Source: Acetobacteraceae bacterium (lineage in GTDB: Bacteria; Pseudomonadota; Alphaproteobacteria; Acetobacterales; Acetobacteraceae). Taken from it: a stretch of DNA of 64,000 nucleotides. Made by a program: the position numbers and the translations under genes. The notes under the pieces are model-generated. The model had not been told where the DNA came from, did no database searches, and saw only the letters and a program-made list of their open reading frames with translations. The number at the start of each line of letters is the position of its first letter. Positions within the stretch are counted from its first letter, which is position 1. Below are positions 35,953-44,966 of the stretch, one piece after another. Location of the stretch: NCBI GenBank assembly GCA_021732665.1, contig JAKFUL010000015.1, positions 1-64,000 on the forward strand. Direction: 5' to 3'.

Positions 35953-36747
35953 TCAGCCCTGCCCGCGCCACCCCGGGCTTTCCCGGTCCAGCCGCCGCAG
36001 CAGCGCCGACCATTCGCGTTCCCCCGCCGCCGAGGCCTGGCTCTCGAATTGCCGCGCGGTCGTCTCGCACACCTCCGGCGGCGGCAGCGGCAGGGCGCGC
36101 CCATCCGCCATGGCGGCAAGCTGCACCTTCGCCGCCTGCTCGAAGTAATAGGCCAGGATGAAGGCCTCGGGGATCGTCCGCCCGCAAGTCAGAACGCCAT
36201 GGTAGCGCAGCAGAAGCGTGTGGTGGTTCCCCAGATCGGCCACCAACCGCTCGCGCTCGCCCAGGTTCAGCGCCAACCCTTCATAGTCATGTGTCGCCAC
36301 GCGGTTGAAGAAGCGCATGGCGAATTGGCTCAGCGGCAGCAGCCCCTCCGGCCTGGCGGCGATGGCGACCGAGGCATGCGCATGGGTGTGCATCACGCAA
36401 TCCACCTCCGGCCGGCCGATATGGATGGCGGAGTGGATGACGAAGCCCGCGGCATTGGCGTCGAACCGGTTGGGCGCGACCTTGCGACCCCCATGGTCGA
36501 TCTTCACCAGGGATTCCGGCGTCACCTCGTCAAAACTCAGGCCGAAGGGATTGATCAGGAAATGATCGGGCTCGCCCGGCACGCGGACCGAGATGTGGGT
36601 GAAGATCAGGTCGTCCATGCCCATCAGCGCCAGCAGGCGATAGGCGGCCGCCAGATGCAGCCGCGCATCGGCCTCATCAACAAGCCGGTGCGGCGTGTAG
36701 CCGGCGGTGGTGTCGCGGATTTCGGCAGGGGCGATCGTATCGGGCAT
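35953..36747 (-). CDS. Class II aldolase/adducin family protein
   Basis: 264 residues of the zinc aldolase/epimerase fold. Metal His residues appear in CVMHTHAHASVAI (HTHAH) and again in LLLRYHGVLTCGRT. NPFGLSFDEVTPESLVKI is the phosphate or substrate loop. The ATG at 36747 follows GGAAAGG and is preferred to an upstream ATG. It reads away from the TauD gene; a 7-bp inverted repeat lies between them. Its substrate may not be a sugar phosphate, as many members next to Bug receptors are uncharacterised. Confidence 0.86.
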   Translation of the reverse strand: MPDTIAPAEIRDTTAGYTPHRLVDEADARLHLAAAYRLLALMGMDDLIFTHISVRVPGEPDHFLINPFGLSFDEVTPESLVKIDHGGRKVAPNRFDANAAGFVIHSAIHIGRPEVDCVMHTHAHASVAIAARPEGLLPLSQFAMRFFNRVATHDYEGLALNLGERERLVADLGNHHTLLLRYHGVLTCGRTIPEAFILAYYFEQAAKVQLAAMADGRALPLPPPEVCETTARQFESQASAAGEREWSALLRRLDRESPGWRGQG

Positions 36748-36812
36748 GGCTGCATCCTTTCCGGGCGAAATGCCTGCAACCCGAAACATGCGGCGCCTCC
36801 AGCCCGCTTGCC

Positions 36813-36837
36813 AAGCCTGTCGCCAGGTTTCAGGCTT
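36813..36837. promoter_or_regulatory. Inverted repeat in the aldolase-tauD divergent region
   Basis: AAGCCTG (36813-36819) and CAGGCTT (36831-36837), perfect 7-bp arms 11 bases apart, lie in the 116-base divergent spacer, about 27 bases before the dioxygenase ATG. It is a candidate operator; no regulator gene is adjacent. Confidence 0.35.
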
Positions 36838-36863
36838 CGCGTTCGCAAACCTTTGGGGCGGCC

Positions 36864-37718
36864 ATGACTTTGGAGATCATCCCCGTTCATCCCGGCTTCG
36901 GCGTGGAAATCCGCGGCATCGATCTGGCCGGCGACGTGTCCGAGGCCGATTGGGCCGCCATCACCCAGGCGTTTCACACCAAGGGCGTGGTGGTATTTCG
37001 CGGCAACAAGCTGGATGAGGCGGAACACATCGCCGTCTCCCGCCGCCTGGGCGATCTGCAGATCCATGTGCTGACGCAGTTCCTGACCACGCCGTTCCCC
37101 GAGATCTATGTCCTGTCGAACGCGCTGCGCGAGGGAAAACCCATCGGCAATCACGGCGAGGGGATGAACTGGCATTCCGACTGGTCGTACCGCGCCGAGC
37201 CCGCCGTGGGGTCCGTGCTGCACGGGCGCGTCTGCCCGCCCGAGGGCGCGGATACCCTCTTCGCCTGCATGCACCTGGCCTATGAGGCGCTGGACGAGGC
37301 CACCCAGGCCCGCATCCTGCCCTTGCAGGCCGTGCACTCCTACGCCGGCTATTACGACCGCGCCTTCCCCGACCGCCCCCTGACCGCGGAGCAGCGCGCC
37401 GCCACCCCCGACGTGGTTCACCCCCTGGTGCGCCGCCACCCCGGCAATGGCCGCCTCGCGCTCTATGTCGGACGCGATGTGGTGAAGGAAATCGTCGGCC
37501 TGCCGCCCGAGGAAAGTGCCGCATTGCTGGACATGCTGAACGCCCATGCCGTTTCGCAAAAATTCATCTATCGGCACCGCTGGCAGGAGGGCGACATCGT
37601 CGCCTGGGACAACCGCAACACCATGCATCAGGCCACGCCCTATGACGACACGAAGTATATCCGCCTGATGCACCGCACCACGCTGGCCGGCGAACGGCCA
37701 ATCCCCGCCCTCGCTTGA
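36864..37718 (+). CDS. TauD/TfdA family Fe(II)/2-oxoglutarate dioxygenase
   Basis: 284-residue non-haem iron oxygenase. The facial triad is visible: His104 and Asp106 in NWHSDWSY and His255 in NRNTMHQATPYD, with an Arg for 2-oxoglutarate in RLMHRTT. Family substrates include taurine, 2,4-D and other sulfonates or aryloxyacids. Leading an ABC import operon whose receptor resembles NMT1/THI5 proteins, it probably hydroxylates the imported compound. The receptor gene starts 12 bases after its stop. Confidence 0.9.
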   Translation: MTLEIIPVHPGFGVEIRGIDLAGDVSEADWAAITQAFHTKGVVVFRGNKLDEAEHIAVSRRLGDLQIHVLTQFLTTPFPEIYVLSNALREGKPIGNHGEGMNWHSDWSYRAEPAVGSVLHGRVCPPEGADTLFACMHLAYEALDEATQARILPLQAVHSYAGYYDRAFPDRPLTAEQRAATPDVVHPLVRRHPGNGRLALYVGRDVVKEIVGLPPEESAALLDMLNAHAVSQKFIYRHRWQEGDIVAWDNRNTMHQATPYDDTKYIRLMHRTTLAGERPIPALA

Positions 37719-37729
37719 AAGGCCAGACC

Positions 37730-38722
37730 ATGATCCAACGCCGCACCCTGCTCGCCGCCAGCCTCGCCACCCCCGCATTGGCGCAGACCCTCACCCGCGT
37801 GCAGCTCCGCCTGAAATGGCTGCCGCAGACGCAATTCGCCGGCTTCTACCTCGCCGTCGAGCGCGGCCATTACCGCGCTGAGGGGCTGGACCTGACCATC
37901 AACCCGGGCGGGCCGAACATCCAGGGCGAGACCATCGTGGCCTCGGGCGCCGAGCAGTTCGGCCTGACCGGCGGCACCGATTCCTTCTTCGCCGCGCGCG
38001 AGCGCCAGCTCCCGGTCCTGTGCATCGGCATCACGCATCAGATCACGCCCTTCGTCTTCGTCGCCAAGCGCGCCAGCAACATCAACAACCTCGAGGATTT
38101 CCGCGGCAAGCGCGTCACCGCCTGGTTCACCGGCGCGCACCTGGTGCTCTACGGCATGCTCGCCTCGCGCGGGATCACGCGGGAGAGCGTGAACATCCAG
38201 CCGCAGCAGGTCTCCGTCACGCCCTTCATCAATGGCGAGACCGATGTCTGCGCCGCCACCTGGTACAATGAGCTGAACATCATCCGGGCGCGCCTGGGCG
38301 GCGATGCCAACCTCCGACTGTTCGCGGCCGAGGATTTCGGCATTTCCATCCCGCGCGACACGCTGGTGGTGAATCAGGCTTTTGCCGGCGCCAACCCGCG
38401 CGCCGTGGAGGGTTTCCTGCGCGCCAGCATCAAGGGCTGGCGCGAGGCCAAGGCCGAGCCGGCGGCGGCGCTGGAAAGCGTGATGAAGATCGCCCCCACG
38501 CTGGACCGCGCGCACCAGATCGCCATGCTGCCCGAGGCCATCCGCCTGATGCAGGCCGGCCCCGCCGCCACCCAGGGCCTCTTCGCGCTCGATGCCGGTG
38601 TGATCCTGCGCGCGCATGACTTCTTTGTGGAACAACGCGTGTTGCAGGCGCCGCTGGACCTCGCCGCCGCGTTCCGCCCTGAATTCCTGAACGCCATTCC
38701 GCTGGCTGAGCGCATGGCGTGA
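37730..38722 (+). CDS. ABC transporter substrate-binding protein, NMT1/THI5-like
   Basis: Periplasmic receptor of 330 residues. A Tat-like basic signal (MIQRRTLLAASLATPALAQ) starts at ATG 37730 after GAAAGG. The core VQLRLKWLPQTQFAGFYLAVERGHY and IVASGAEQFGLTG are the NMT1/THI5 pattern found in receptors for thiamine-precursor pyrimidines, riboflavin and sulfonates. Ligand unknown; a pyrimidine-like or other N-heterocycle is a reasonable guess given the amidohydrolases downstream. GTGA overlap with the ATPase gene. Confidence 0.9.
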   Translation: MIQRRTLLAASLATPALAQTLTRVQLRLKWLPQTQFAGFYLAVERGHYRAEGLDLTINPGGPNIQGETIVASGAEQFGLTGGTDSFFAARERQLPVLCIGITHQITPFVFVAKRASNINNLEDFRGKRVTAWFTGAHLVLYGMLASRGITRESVNIQPQQVSVTPFINGETDVCAATWYNELNIIRARLGGDANLRLFAAEDFGISIPRDTLVVNQAFAGANPRAVEGFLRASIKGWREAKAEPAAALESVMKIAPTLDRAHQIAMLPEAIRLMQAGPAATQGLFALDAGVILRAHDFFVEQRVLQAPLDLAAAFRPEFLNAIPLAERMA

Positions 38723-39480
38723 AGCTTTCGATCAGCGGCGTCGGCAAGAATTTCGGCGCCGTCCGTGCGCTGGACCGGGTGGACCTCGACATAGCACCCG
38801 GCGAGTTCGTCACCCTGATCGGCCCCTCGGGCTGCGGCAAATCCACCCTGTTCAACATGCTGGCGGGGCTGCTGGAGCCCGATGCCGGTGGCAGCATCCT
38901 GCTGGATGGAAAGGCCGGCGCCCTGCTGGGACGCACCGCCTTCATGCCGCAGCGCGACCTGCTGCTGCCCTGGCGCAACGTGCTGGACAACGCGCTGCTG
39001 CCCTGTGAGATCGAGGGCCTGCCGCGCGCCTCCAGCCGCGCGCGGGCGGAAAAAATGGCGGTGGATTTCGGCCTGCGCGGCTTCGAGAAACACTACCCGC
39101 AGCAACTCTCCGGCGGCATGCGCCAGCGCGTGGCGCTGATGCGCACCTTCATGTTCGAGCGCGACCTGATGCTGTTGGACGAGCCGTTCGGCGCGCTGGA
39201 TGCGTTGACGCGTTCGATGATGCAGCGCTGGCTGCTCGACATCTGGGAGCGCTATCGCCGCACCATCCTGTTCATCACCCATGACATCGACGAAGCGATC
39301 TTCCTGGCCGACCGCGTGGTGGTGATGAGTACCAGGCCCGGCCGCATCAAGCTCGACCGCCCCATCGAACTGCCGCGCCCGCGCGACGCGCATCTGCTCA
39401 CCGCGCCCGAATTCACCGCCATCAAGCGCGAGCTGCTGGACGCGGTGGAGGAAGAAAGCCTGAAGAGCTTTTCCGCGTGA
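38719..39480 (+). CDS. ABC transporter ATP-binding protein (SsuB/ThiZ/TauB-like)
   Basis: 253-residue ATPase. Walker A GPSGCGKST, signature LSGGMRQR, Walker B LMLLDEPFGALD and the switch His in FITHDIDEA are all intact. The GTG start overlaps the receptor gene stop, and its stop overlaps the first permease. It energises the importer encoded by 37730-40954. Confidence 0.94.
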   Translation: MKLSISGVGKNFGAVRALDRVDLDIAPGEFVTLIGPSGCGKSTLFNMLAGLLEPDAGGSILLDGKAGALLGRTAFMPQRDLLLPWRNVLDNALLPCEIEGLPRASSRARAEKMAVDFGLRGFEKHYPQQLSGGMRQRVALMRTFMFERDLMLLDEPFGALDALTRSMMQRWLLDIWERYRRTILFITHDIDEAIFLADRVVVMSTRPGRIKLDRPIELPRPRDAHLLTAPEFTAIKRELLDAVEEESLKSFSA

Positions 39481-40217
39481 CCATGCTGCGCGCGGCCCTG
39501 CCGATTCTGCTGCTGTTCGCGCTGTGGGAGGCGGCGGTGATCGGCCTCGCCATCGACCCGTTCTATTTGCCGTCCATCCGCGTGGTGGCGGCGGCGATGC
39601 AGGCGCAAGCGCCCTTCTACCTCGACGCCTATCTGGTGACGCTGAGCGAGGCCGCGCTGGGCTTCGCCATGGGCGGGCTGGTGGGTGTGGGCTCCGCCTT
39701 GTTGTTCACCCGGCTGCCGGTGGTCAAGGACATGGTGCTGCCCATCTTCATCGTCTCGCAGACCGTGCCGGTGATCGCCTTCGGCGCCATCGTGGTGCTG
39801 TGGTTCGGCAATACGCTGATGGCCAAGGCCGCGATCGCCTTCTACCTCACCTTCTTCCCGGTCACGATCAACACGCTGGCCGGGATCGCGGCGGTGGACC
39901 CGCGCCAGGTGGCGCTGCTGCGCAGCTTTGGCGCGCGGCAGGGGGCGATCATGCGCAAGCTGCTGCTGCCGAGTGCGCTGCCGCGCATCTTCACCGCGCT
40001 GCGCTTGTCGGCCTCGCTGGCGCTGGCCGGCGCCATTGTGGGCGAGTGGTTCGGCGCCACGCGGGGTGTTGGCGCCATGCTGCTGGCGGCGATGTTCAAC
40101 GAGCAGATCGTCAGCCTCTGGGCTTCGATCCTGGTGGCGGCGGCGGTGGGCGGCACGCTCTTCGCCGCGGTGGCGTTGGCCGAGCGGGCGATGGTGTTCT
40201 GGCGGGAAGAGCTGTGA
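39477..40217 (+). CDS. ABC transporter permease 1 (SsuC/TauC-like)
   Basis: Integral membrane protein of 246 residues with about six helices. The cytoplasmic coupling-helix EAA region reads RQVALLRSFGARQGAIMRKLLLPSALPRIF. ATGA overlap with the ATPase gene and GTGA with the second permease. Two distinct permeases imply a heterodimeric pore, as in ThiX-type or riboflavin importers. Confidence 0.92.
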   Translation: MTMLRAALPILLLFALWEAAVIGLAIDPFYLPSIRVVAAAMQAQAPFYLDAYLVTLSEAALGFAMGGLVGVGSALLFTRLPVVKDMVLPIFIVSQTVPVIAFGAIVVLWFGNTLMAKAAIAFYLTFFPVTINTLAGIAAVDPRQVALLRSFGARQGAIMRKLLLPSALPRIFTALRLSASLALAGAIVGEWFGATRGVGAMLLAAMFNEQIVSLWASILVAAAVGGTLFAAVALAERAMVFWREEL

Positions 40218-40954
40218 GCCGCGGCGTGGTCCTGCGCGGGCTTTTGGGAGCCGCGCTGCTGATCGGCGGTTGGGAGCTTTGTGTGTGGGCTTTCTCGCTG
40301 CCGCAATGGATCCTGCCGCCGCCCAGCGGCATTCTCGCCACCACATGGAGCGCGCGCGCAGCCCTGCTGCCTGCCGCCGCCATGACCGCCTATGAGGCGC
40401 TGAGCGGCTACGCCATCGGCGCGGCGCTGGGCATTGCGCTGGCCATGATCCTGGCGCTCGCCACGCCCCTGCGCGCGCTGCTGCTGCCCATGGTGGTGGC
40501 GGTGAATTCCGTGCCGGTCGCGGCCTATGCGCCACTCGCCCTGCTGTGGTTCGGCACCGGGGCGCTGTCGAAGATCATCATGGTCGCGTTCATCGTCGGC
40601 TTCACGGTGTTTCTCAACGCGTTGGATGGGCTGACGCGGGTGGACCCGGCGGCAGTGTCACTGCTGCGCAGTTTTGGCGCCGGTCGGCTGCGGGTGTTGT
40701 GGGTGCTGCGGCTGCCCTCTGCCCTGCCGGCCATCGCCACCGGGCTGCGCATTTCCACCGTGCGGGCCATGATCGTGACCCTGGTGACGGAGATGCTGGG
40801 CTCCCAGCTCGGCCTGGGCTGGACGATTTTCCAGGCCGTGCTGTTGATCGATTTCCTGCAGGTCTGGGCGGCCATCCTGGTCGCGTCCATCATCAGCCTT
40901 GTGTTCTTTGGTGTGGTCAGCGCGATCGAGCGACGCGTGGTGTTCTGGAGGTAG
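40214..40954 (+). CDS. ABC transporter permease 2
   Basis: Second 246-residue permease, GTG start overlapping the first permease's stop. Its EAA region is VDPAAVSLLRSFGAGRLRVLWVLRLPSALPAI, parallel to permease 1, so the pair arose by duplication. It completes the importer. The SDR gene begins 4 bases downstream, placing transport and catabolism on one message. Confidence 0.92.
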   Translation: MSRGVVLRGLLGAALLIGGWELCVWAFSLPQWILPPPSGILATTWSARAALLPAAAMTAYEALSGYAIGAALGIALAMILALATPLRALLLPMVVAVNSVPVAAYAPLALLWFGTGALSKIIMVAFIVGFTVFLNALDGLTRVDPAAVSLLRSFGAGRLRVLWVLRLPSALPAIATGLRISTVRAMIVTLVTEMLGSQLGLGWTIFQAVLLIDFLQVWAAILVASIISLVFFGVVSAIERRVVFWR

Positions 40955-40958
40955 CGGC

Positions 40959-41741
40959 ATGGATTTGGAACTGCGCGGGAAGACGGTGCTGATCACCGGC
41001 GCCTCGAAAGGCATTGGCCTCGCCTGCGCCCGGGGCTTTGCGGCTGAGGGCTGCCACCTGCACCTCGCCGCGCGCTCCGCCGAGCCGATGCTGGAGGCCA
41101 AGACCGCGCTGGAGGCGGCGCATGGCGTGCGCGTGACTGTCCATGCCGGCAGCCTTTCCGACGACGCCGCCATGCGCGCGCTGGCCGATGCGGTGGGCGA
41201 TGTGGACGTGCTGGTGAACAATGCCGGCGACATCCCCGCCGGCGATATCGAGGCGGTGGACGACGCGGCCTGGCGCCGCGGCTGGGACCTGAAGGTTTTT
41301 GGGTACATCAGCCTGACGCGCGCCTACTGGACACGGATGAAGGCGCAGGGCCATGGCGTGATCATCAATGACATCGGGAATTCCGGCGAGAATTGGGATG
41401 CGCGCTACATTGCGGGGTCTTCCGGCAATGCCTCGCTGATGGCCTTCACCAAGGCGCTGGGCGCGGTGTCGCTCGACCACGGTGTGCGGGTGGTGGGCAT
41501 CAACCCCGGCCCCGTCGCCACCGAGCGGATGATCAAGCTGATGAAGCGCCGCGCGGTGGACTGGTATGGCGATGAATCCCGCTGGGAGGAATTGTTCGAC
41601 AAATACCCGGGCAAGCGCCCGGCCACGGCCGAGGAGGTGGCGGACCTCACGCTCTTCCTGGCCAGCAAGCGCGCCGGCTACATCACCGGCACCGTGGTGA
41701 CGATCGACGGCGGCATCGCCTCGCGCGGCAGCATCATCTGA
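40959..41741 (+). CDS. SDR-fold protein with degenerate catalytic site
   Basis: 260-residue Rossmann protein of the short-chain dehydrogenase family. Cofactor site TGASKGIG and the NNAG motif are normal. The catalytic region is not: where SDRs have YxxxK this reads Gly153-x3-Asn157 (in AGSSGNASLMAFTKALG), and the usual Ser of strand beta-5 is replaced in IINDIGNSG. A Tyr lies at 150 but out of register. Ends normally with GTVVTIDGG. Either a subgroup with other chemistry (lyase, isomerase) or a binding protein. It lies between the importer and an aminotransferase, coupled by TGATG. Confidence 0.87.
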   Translation: MDLELRGKTVLITGASKGIGLACARGFAAEGCHLHLAARSAEPMLEAKTALEAAHGVRVTVHAGSLSDDAAMRALADAVGDVDVLVNNAGDIPAGDIEAVDDAAWRRGWDLKVFGYISLTRAYWTRMKAQGHGVIINDIGNSGENWDARYIAGSSGNASLMAFTKALGAVSLDHGVRVVGINPGPVATERMIKLMKRRAVDWYGDESRWEELFDKYPGKRPATAEEVADLTLFLASKRAGYITGTVVTIDGGIASRGSII

Positions 41742-42874
41742 TGTCCGATCACGAAGCGCGCAACCGGCATTTCGAGGCGCTGACCCAGCAGCCCGATCTT
41801 CTCTGGCTCGGCCAGAACACCAACCATCTGCCGCCGCACCCCGCGGTGATCGCCGCCATGCACGCGGCCGTGGATGATTTCTCGTTCAACGCCTATGCGC
41901 CGCCTTTGGGGATGGAGCGGTTGCGGGCGCTGATCCTGGAAGATCTGGGCCTGGACCCGGCGGTCTTCGGCGTGATCGTGACCGATGGCGCGGTGGCCGG
42001 GCTCTCTCACGCCGTGCGCACGCTGCTGCGCCCGGGCGATGAATTACTGGCCGCCGAGCCAGGCTGGAAATGGCCGCTGGCCTTCGCGCGTTCGCTGGGC
42101 GCCACGGCGCGCGAATTGCCGGTCTACGAGGCAGAGCAGGGCTATCGGTTGTCCCCGCAACAATTGCGCGAGGCGATGCGGCCGGAGACAAAACTGGTCT
42201 ATCTGGTGGACCCCAACAACCCCATGGGCACCCGCTTCGAGCCTGAGGAGATCGAGGCTTTCGCAACCATCACCGGCGACGCCTATGTCATCCACGACTG
42301 CACCTATCGCCACTTCGCCCAGGGCCACACGCTGCTCGCACCCTTCGCGCCCGAACGCACGGTCACCACCTACAGCTTTTCGAAGTGGCTGGGTCTGGCC
42401 GGCCTGCGCGTGGGCGCCATGGTCGCCTCGCACGCCCTGATCGCCCGCTTTGCCGAGGCCGCGCCGAACGCGCTGGGCTCCTCCGTGCTGGCGCAACGCG
42501 CCGCCATCGCGGGGCTGGAGCACAAGGGCGAATTCCTGCCAGGCGTGATCGCCGCCGACCGCGCCGCCAAGGCGATGATCGCCGCGGCGGCGGCTGGCGT
42601 GCCCGGCCTGTCGCTCCCGGTGCCCATCAGCCATGGCAATTTCGTCGCCATGGATGTTTTCGACGCCGGCATCACCCCGGAAAAACTTGTCGCCGCCTAT
42701 GCCGAAGCCGGCATCATGATCCGCCAGGGCGGCTACCACACCAAGCGCTACGCCGGGCGCTTCGTGAAGATCAGCACCACCGTCCCCAGGCCGTGGATGG
42801 AACGCTTTTGCGACACCCTGCCCGCCATGGTCGAACGCGCCCGCGCAATGAACGACGTGCCCGTGAGCTTCTGA
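41741..42874 (+). CDS. Class I/II pyridoxal-phosphate aminotransferase
   Basis: 377-residue fold-type I enzyme. The Schiff-base lysine is Lys215 in YSFSKWLGLAGLRVG; the cofactor Asn/Pro site is VDPNNPMGTRFE; the carboxylate-binding Arg is near the C-terminus (YAGRFVKIS). It should transfer an amino group from an amino acid or amine of the pathway. The ATG follows the SDR stop in TGATG overlap; the alpha/beta hydrolase starts 9 bases later. Confidence 0.9.
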   Translation: MSDHEARNRHFEALTQQPDLLWLGQNTNHLPPHPAVIAAMHAAVDDFSFNAYAPPLGMERLRALILEDLGLDPAVFGVIVTDGAVAGLSHAVRTLLRPGDELLAAEPGWKWPLAFARSLGATARELPVYEAEQGYRLSPQQLREAMRPETKLVYLVDPNNPMGTRFEPEEIEAFATITGDAYVIHDCTYRHFAQGHTLLAPFAPERTVTTYSFSKWLGLAGLRVGAMVASHALIARFAEAAPNALGSSVLAQRAAIAGLEHKGEFLPGVIAADRAAKAMIAAAAAGVPGLSLPVPISHGNFVAMDVFDAGITPEKLVAAYAEAGIMIRQGGYHTKRYAGRFVKISTTVPRPWMERFCDTLPAMVERARAMNDVPVSF

Positions 42875-42883
42875 GGAACAACC

Positions 42884-43765
42884 ATGCCGCACATCACCGC
42901 GCCCGATGGCATAAAACTTTGGGTGGAGGAGGCCGGGCAGGGCACGCCCATCCTCTTCATCCACGAATTCGGCGGCGACCATCGCAGCTGGGAACCGCAG
43001 TTGCGGTTCTTCGCCCGCCGCCATCGCTGCATCACCTATGGCGCGCGGGGCTATCCGCCGAGCGACGTTCCGGGGGATGTGGAGCGCTACAGCCAGGCCA
43101 TCGCCGCCGCCGATGCCGTGGCGGTGCTGGACGGGCTGGGCATCGGCCGCGCGCATATCGTGGGTCTTTCCATGGGCGGGTTCTGCGCCCTGCATGTGGG
43201 CCTCAGCCATGCGTCGCGGGCGCTGTCCATCGTCGCCGCCGGCGCCGGCTATGGCGCGGAGAAATCGCTGGAGGCGTACTTTCGGGGCGTGTCCCTGGCG
43301 GTGGCGGATGGCTTCGAGAAGCAGGGCTCGGAAGGCTTCGCCAGGACCTACGCGCTGGGTGCCTCGCGCGTGCAATTCCAGAACAAGGACCCGAGGGGCT
43401 GGGCTGAATTCGCCCAGCAACTCGGCGAGCACGATTCCGCCGGCGCCGCCGCCACCATGCGCGGCGTCCAGGCCCGCCGCCCCTCGCTTTATGATCTGGA
43501 AGCCGGCTTCCGTGCCATGGATCTCCCCACGCTGGTGATGACCGGCGATGAGGATGACCACTGCCTGCAGCCCGCGCTCTACCTCAAGCGCGTCATCCCC
43601 GCCTGCGGGCTGTGTGTTTTCCCGAAAACCGGCCACACGCTGAACCTGGAGGAGCCGGCGCTGTTCAATCTGCACCTGGCCGAATTCATCGCCATGGTGG
43701 AAGCCGGCCGGTGGGAAAAGCGTGACCCGCGCGCCAACCCGGCCGAGGTGATGAAGGTCTCCTGA
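42884..43765 (+). CDS. Alpha/beta hydrolase
   Basis: 293-residue serine hydrolase. Nucleophile Ser96 in GLSMGGF, Asp in TGDEDDHCL and His in KTGHTLNLEEP form the triad. The start HITAPDGIKLWVEEAGQG is typical of 3-oxoadipate enol-lactonase-like members. It may cleave an ester, lactone or amide intermediate. The stop overlaps the M20 gene's ATG. Confidence 0.88.
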   Translation: MPHITAPDGIKLWVEEAGQGTPILFIHEFGGDHRSWEPQLRFFARRHRCITYGARGYPPSDVPGDVERYSQAIAAADAVAVLDGLGIGRAHIVGLSMGGFCALHVGLSHASRALSIVAAGAGYGAEKSLEAYFRGVSLAVADGFEKQGSEGFARTYALGASRVQFQNKDPRGWAEFAQQLGEHDSAGAAATMRGVQARRPSLYDLEAGFRAMDLPTLVMTGDEDDHCLQPALYLKRVIPACGLCVFPKTGHTLNLEEPALFNLHLAEFIAMVEAGRWEKRDPRANPAEVMKVS

Positions 43766-44955
43766 TGGTCAACGGCGCCCGCCTTTGGCAGCGGCTGCAA
43801 ACCCTGGCGCAGCACGGCGCCCGGGCGGATGGCGGCGTGGACCGCCCGGCCTTGTCGCTGATCGAGGCCGAGGCCAAGCGCACCCTCATCGCCTGGGCCG
43901 CCGAGGCCGGAATGACGGCGCGCACGGACGCGCTGGGCAATCTTTTTCTTCGCCGTGAGGGCCGCGAGGATTTGCCCCCCCTGCTCATCGGCAGCCACAT
44001 CGACAGCCAGCCCACCGGCGGCAAATACGACGGCGCCTATGGCGTGCTGGCGGCGCTGGAAGCCGTGCCTGAAGTCCCTCGCCGCCCCGTGGAAGTCGTG
44101 GCCTGGACGAATGAGGAAGGCAGCCGCTTCGCGCCGGGCATGATGGGCTCGGCGGCGTTCGCCGGCGCGCGTGACATCGCCGAAATCCTGGCCTGCCGCG
44201 ATGCCGATGGCGTGACCGTGGAACAGGCGCTGGCCGAGACGTTTGCCGCCCTCCCCGACCTGCCCATCGGCACGATGGGCGGTCCCGTGCATGCCTATCT
44301 CGAGCCCCATATCGAGCAGGGCGTGGTGCTGGAACAGGCCGGCCTCAGCTTGGGCATCGTCACCGGCCTGCAAGGCAAGCGCACCTTCGCCGTCACCATC
44401 CAGGGCGAGGCCGCGCATGCCGGCACCGCGCCGCGCGCCACCCGCCGCGACGCGCTGCTCGCCGCCGCCCGCGCCGCCACCGCGCTGGACGCGCTGACCG
44501 GCGACCCGGCCGATATCGCCCGCTTCACCATCGGCCGCTTCGTGGTTTCCCCCAACGCGCCATCCGTGGTGCCGGATCGGGTGCAATTCTCCATCGATTT
44601 GCGCCACCCCGACGGAGACGCGCTGCGCCGTCTGGGTGACGCCCTCGCCGCCGCCATCGCCACCGCCGCCGCCCCCTGCACGGCGCTCACCGAGGAACTC
44701 TCCACCGCCTGGCCCAGCCTGTTCGACGCCGGGCTGCGCGCCGACCTGGCGCGGCTGGCCGGGGATGCCGCCATGCCGCTGCTCAGCATGGCCGGCCATG
44801 ATGCGCGTTTCCTTGCGGCCCTCTGCCCCACCGCCATGATCTTCATCCCCTGCGCGGCCGGCGTGACGCACCACCCGGCGGAATCCATCACCCCCGAACA
44901 CGCCCTGGCCGGCGCCCAACTCACCGCCGCCGCCATCGAACTTTGGTCCCGCTGA
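43765..44955 (+). CDS. M20-family Zn hydrolase (N-carbamoylase / allantoate amidohydrolase type)
   Basis: 396 residues. Metal motifs GSHIDSQPTGGKYDGAYG (His and bridging Asp), WTNEEGSRF (Glu) and the terminal GVTHHPAESITPEHA (His) define the amidase, hydantoinase/carbamoylase family. Members cleave N-carbamoyl amino acids, allantoate or ureidoglycine. Followed by a PuuE-like ring-opening enzyme, it suggests the pair: cyclic amide opened, then carbamoyl group removed. Exact substrate is inference. Confidence 0.9.
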   Translation: MVNGARLWQRLQTLAQHGARADGGVDRPALSLIEAEAKRTLIAWAAEAGMTARTDALGNLFLRREGREDLPPLLIGSHIDSQPTGGKYDGAYGVLAALEAVPEVPRRPVEVVAWTNEEGSRFAPGMMGSAAFAGARDIAEILACRDADGVTVEQALAETFAALPDLPIGTMGGPVHAYLEPHIEQGVVLEQAGLSLGIVTGLQGKRTFAVTIQGEAAHAGTAPRATRRDALLAAARAATALDALTGDPADIARFTIGRFVVSPNAPSVVPDRVQFSIDLRHPDGDALRRLGDALAAAIATAAAPCTALTEELSTAWPSLFDAGLRADLARLAGDAAMPLLSMAGHDARFLAALCPTAMIFIPCAAGVTHHPAESITPEHALAGAQLTAAAIELWSR

Positions 44956-44966
44956 AAGGAACCCCC

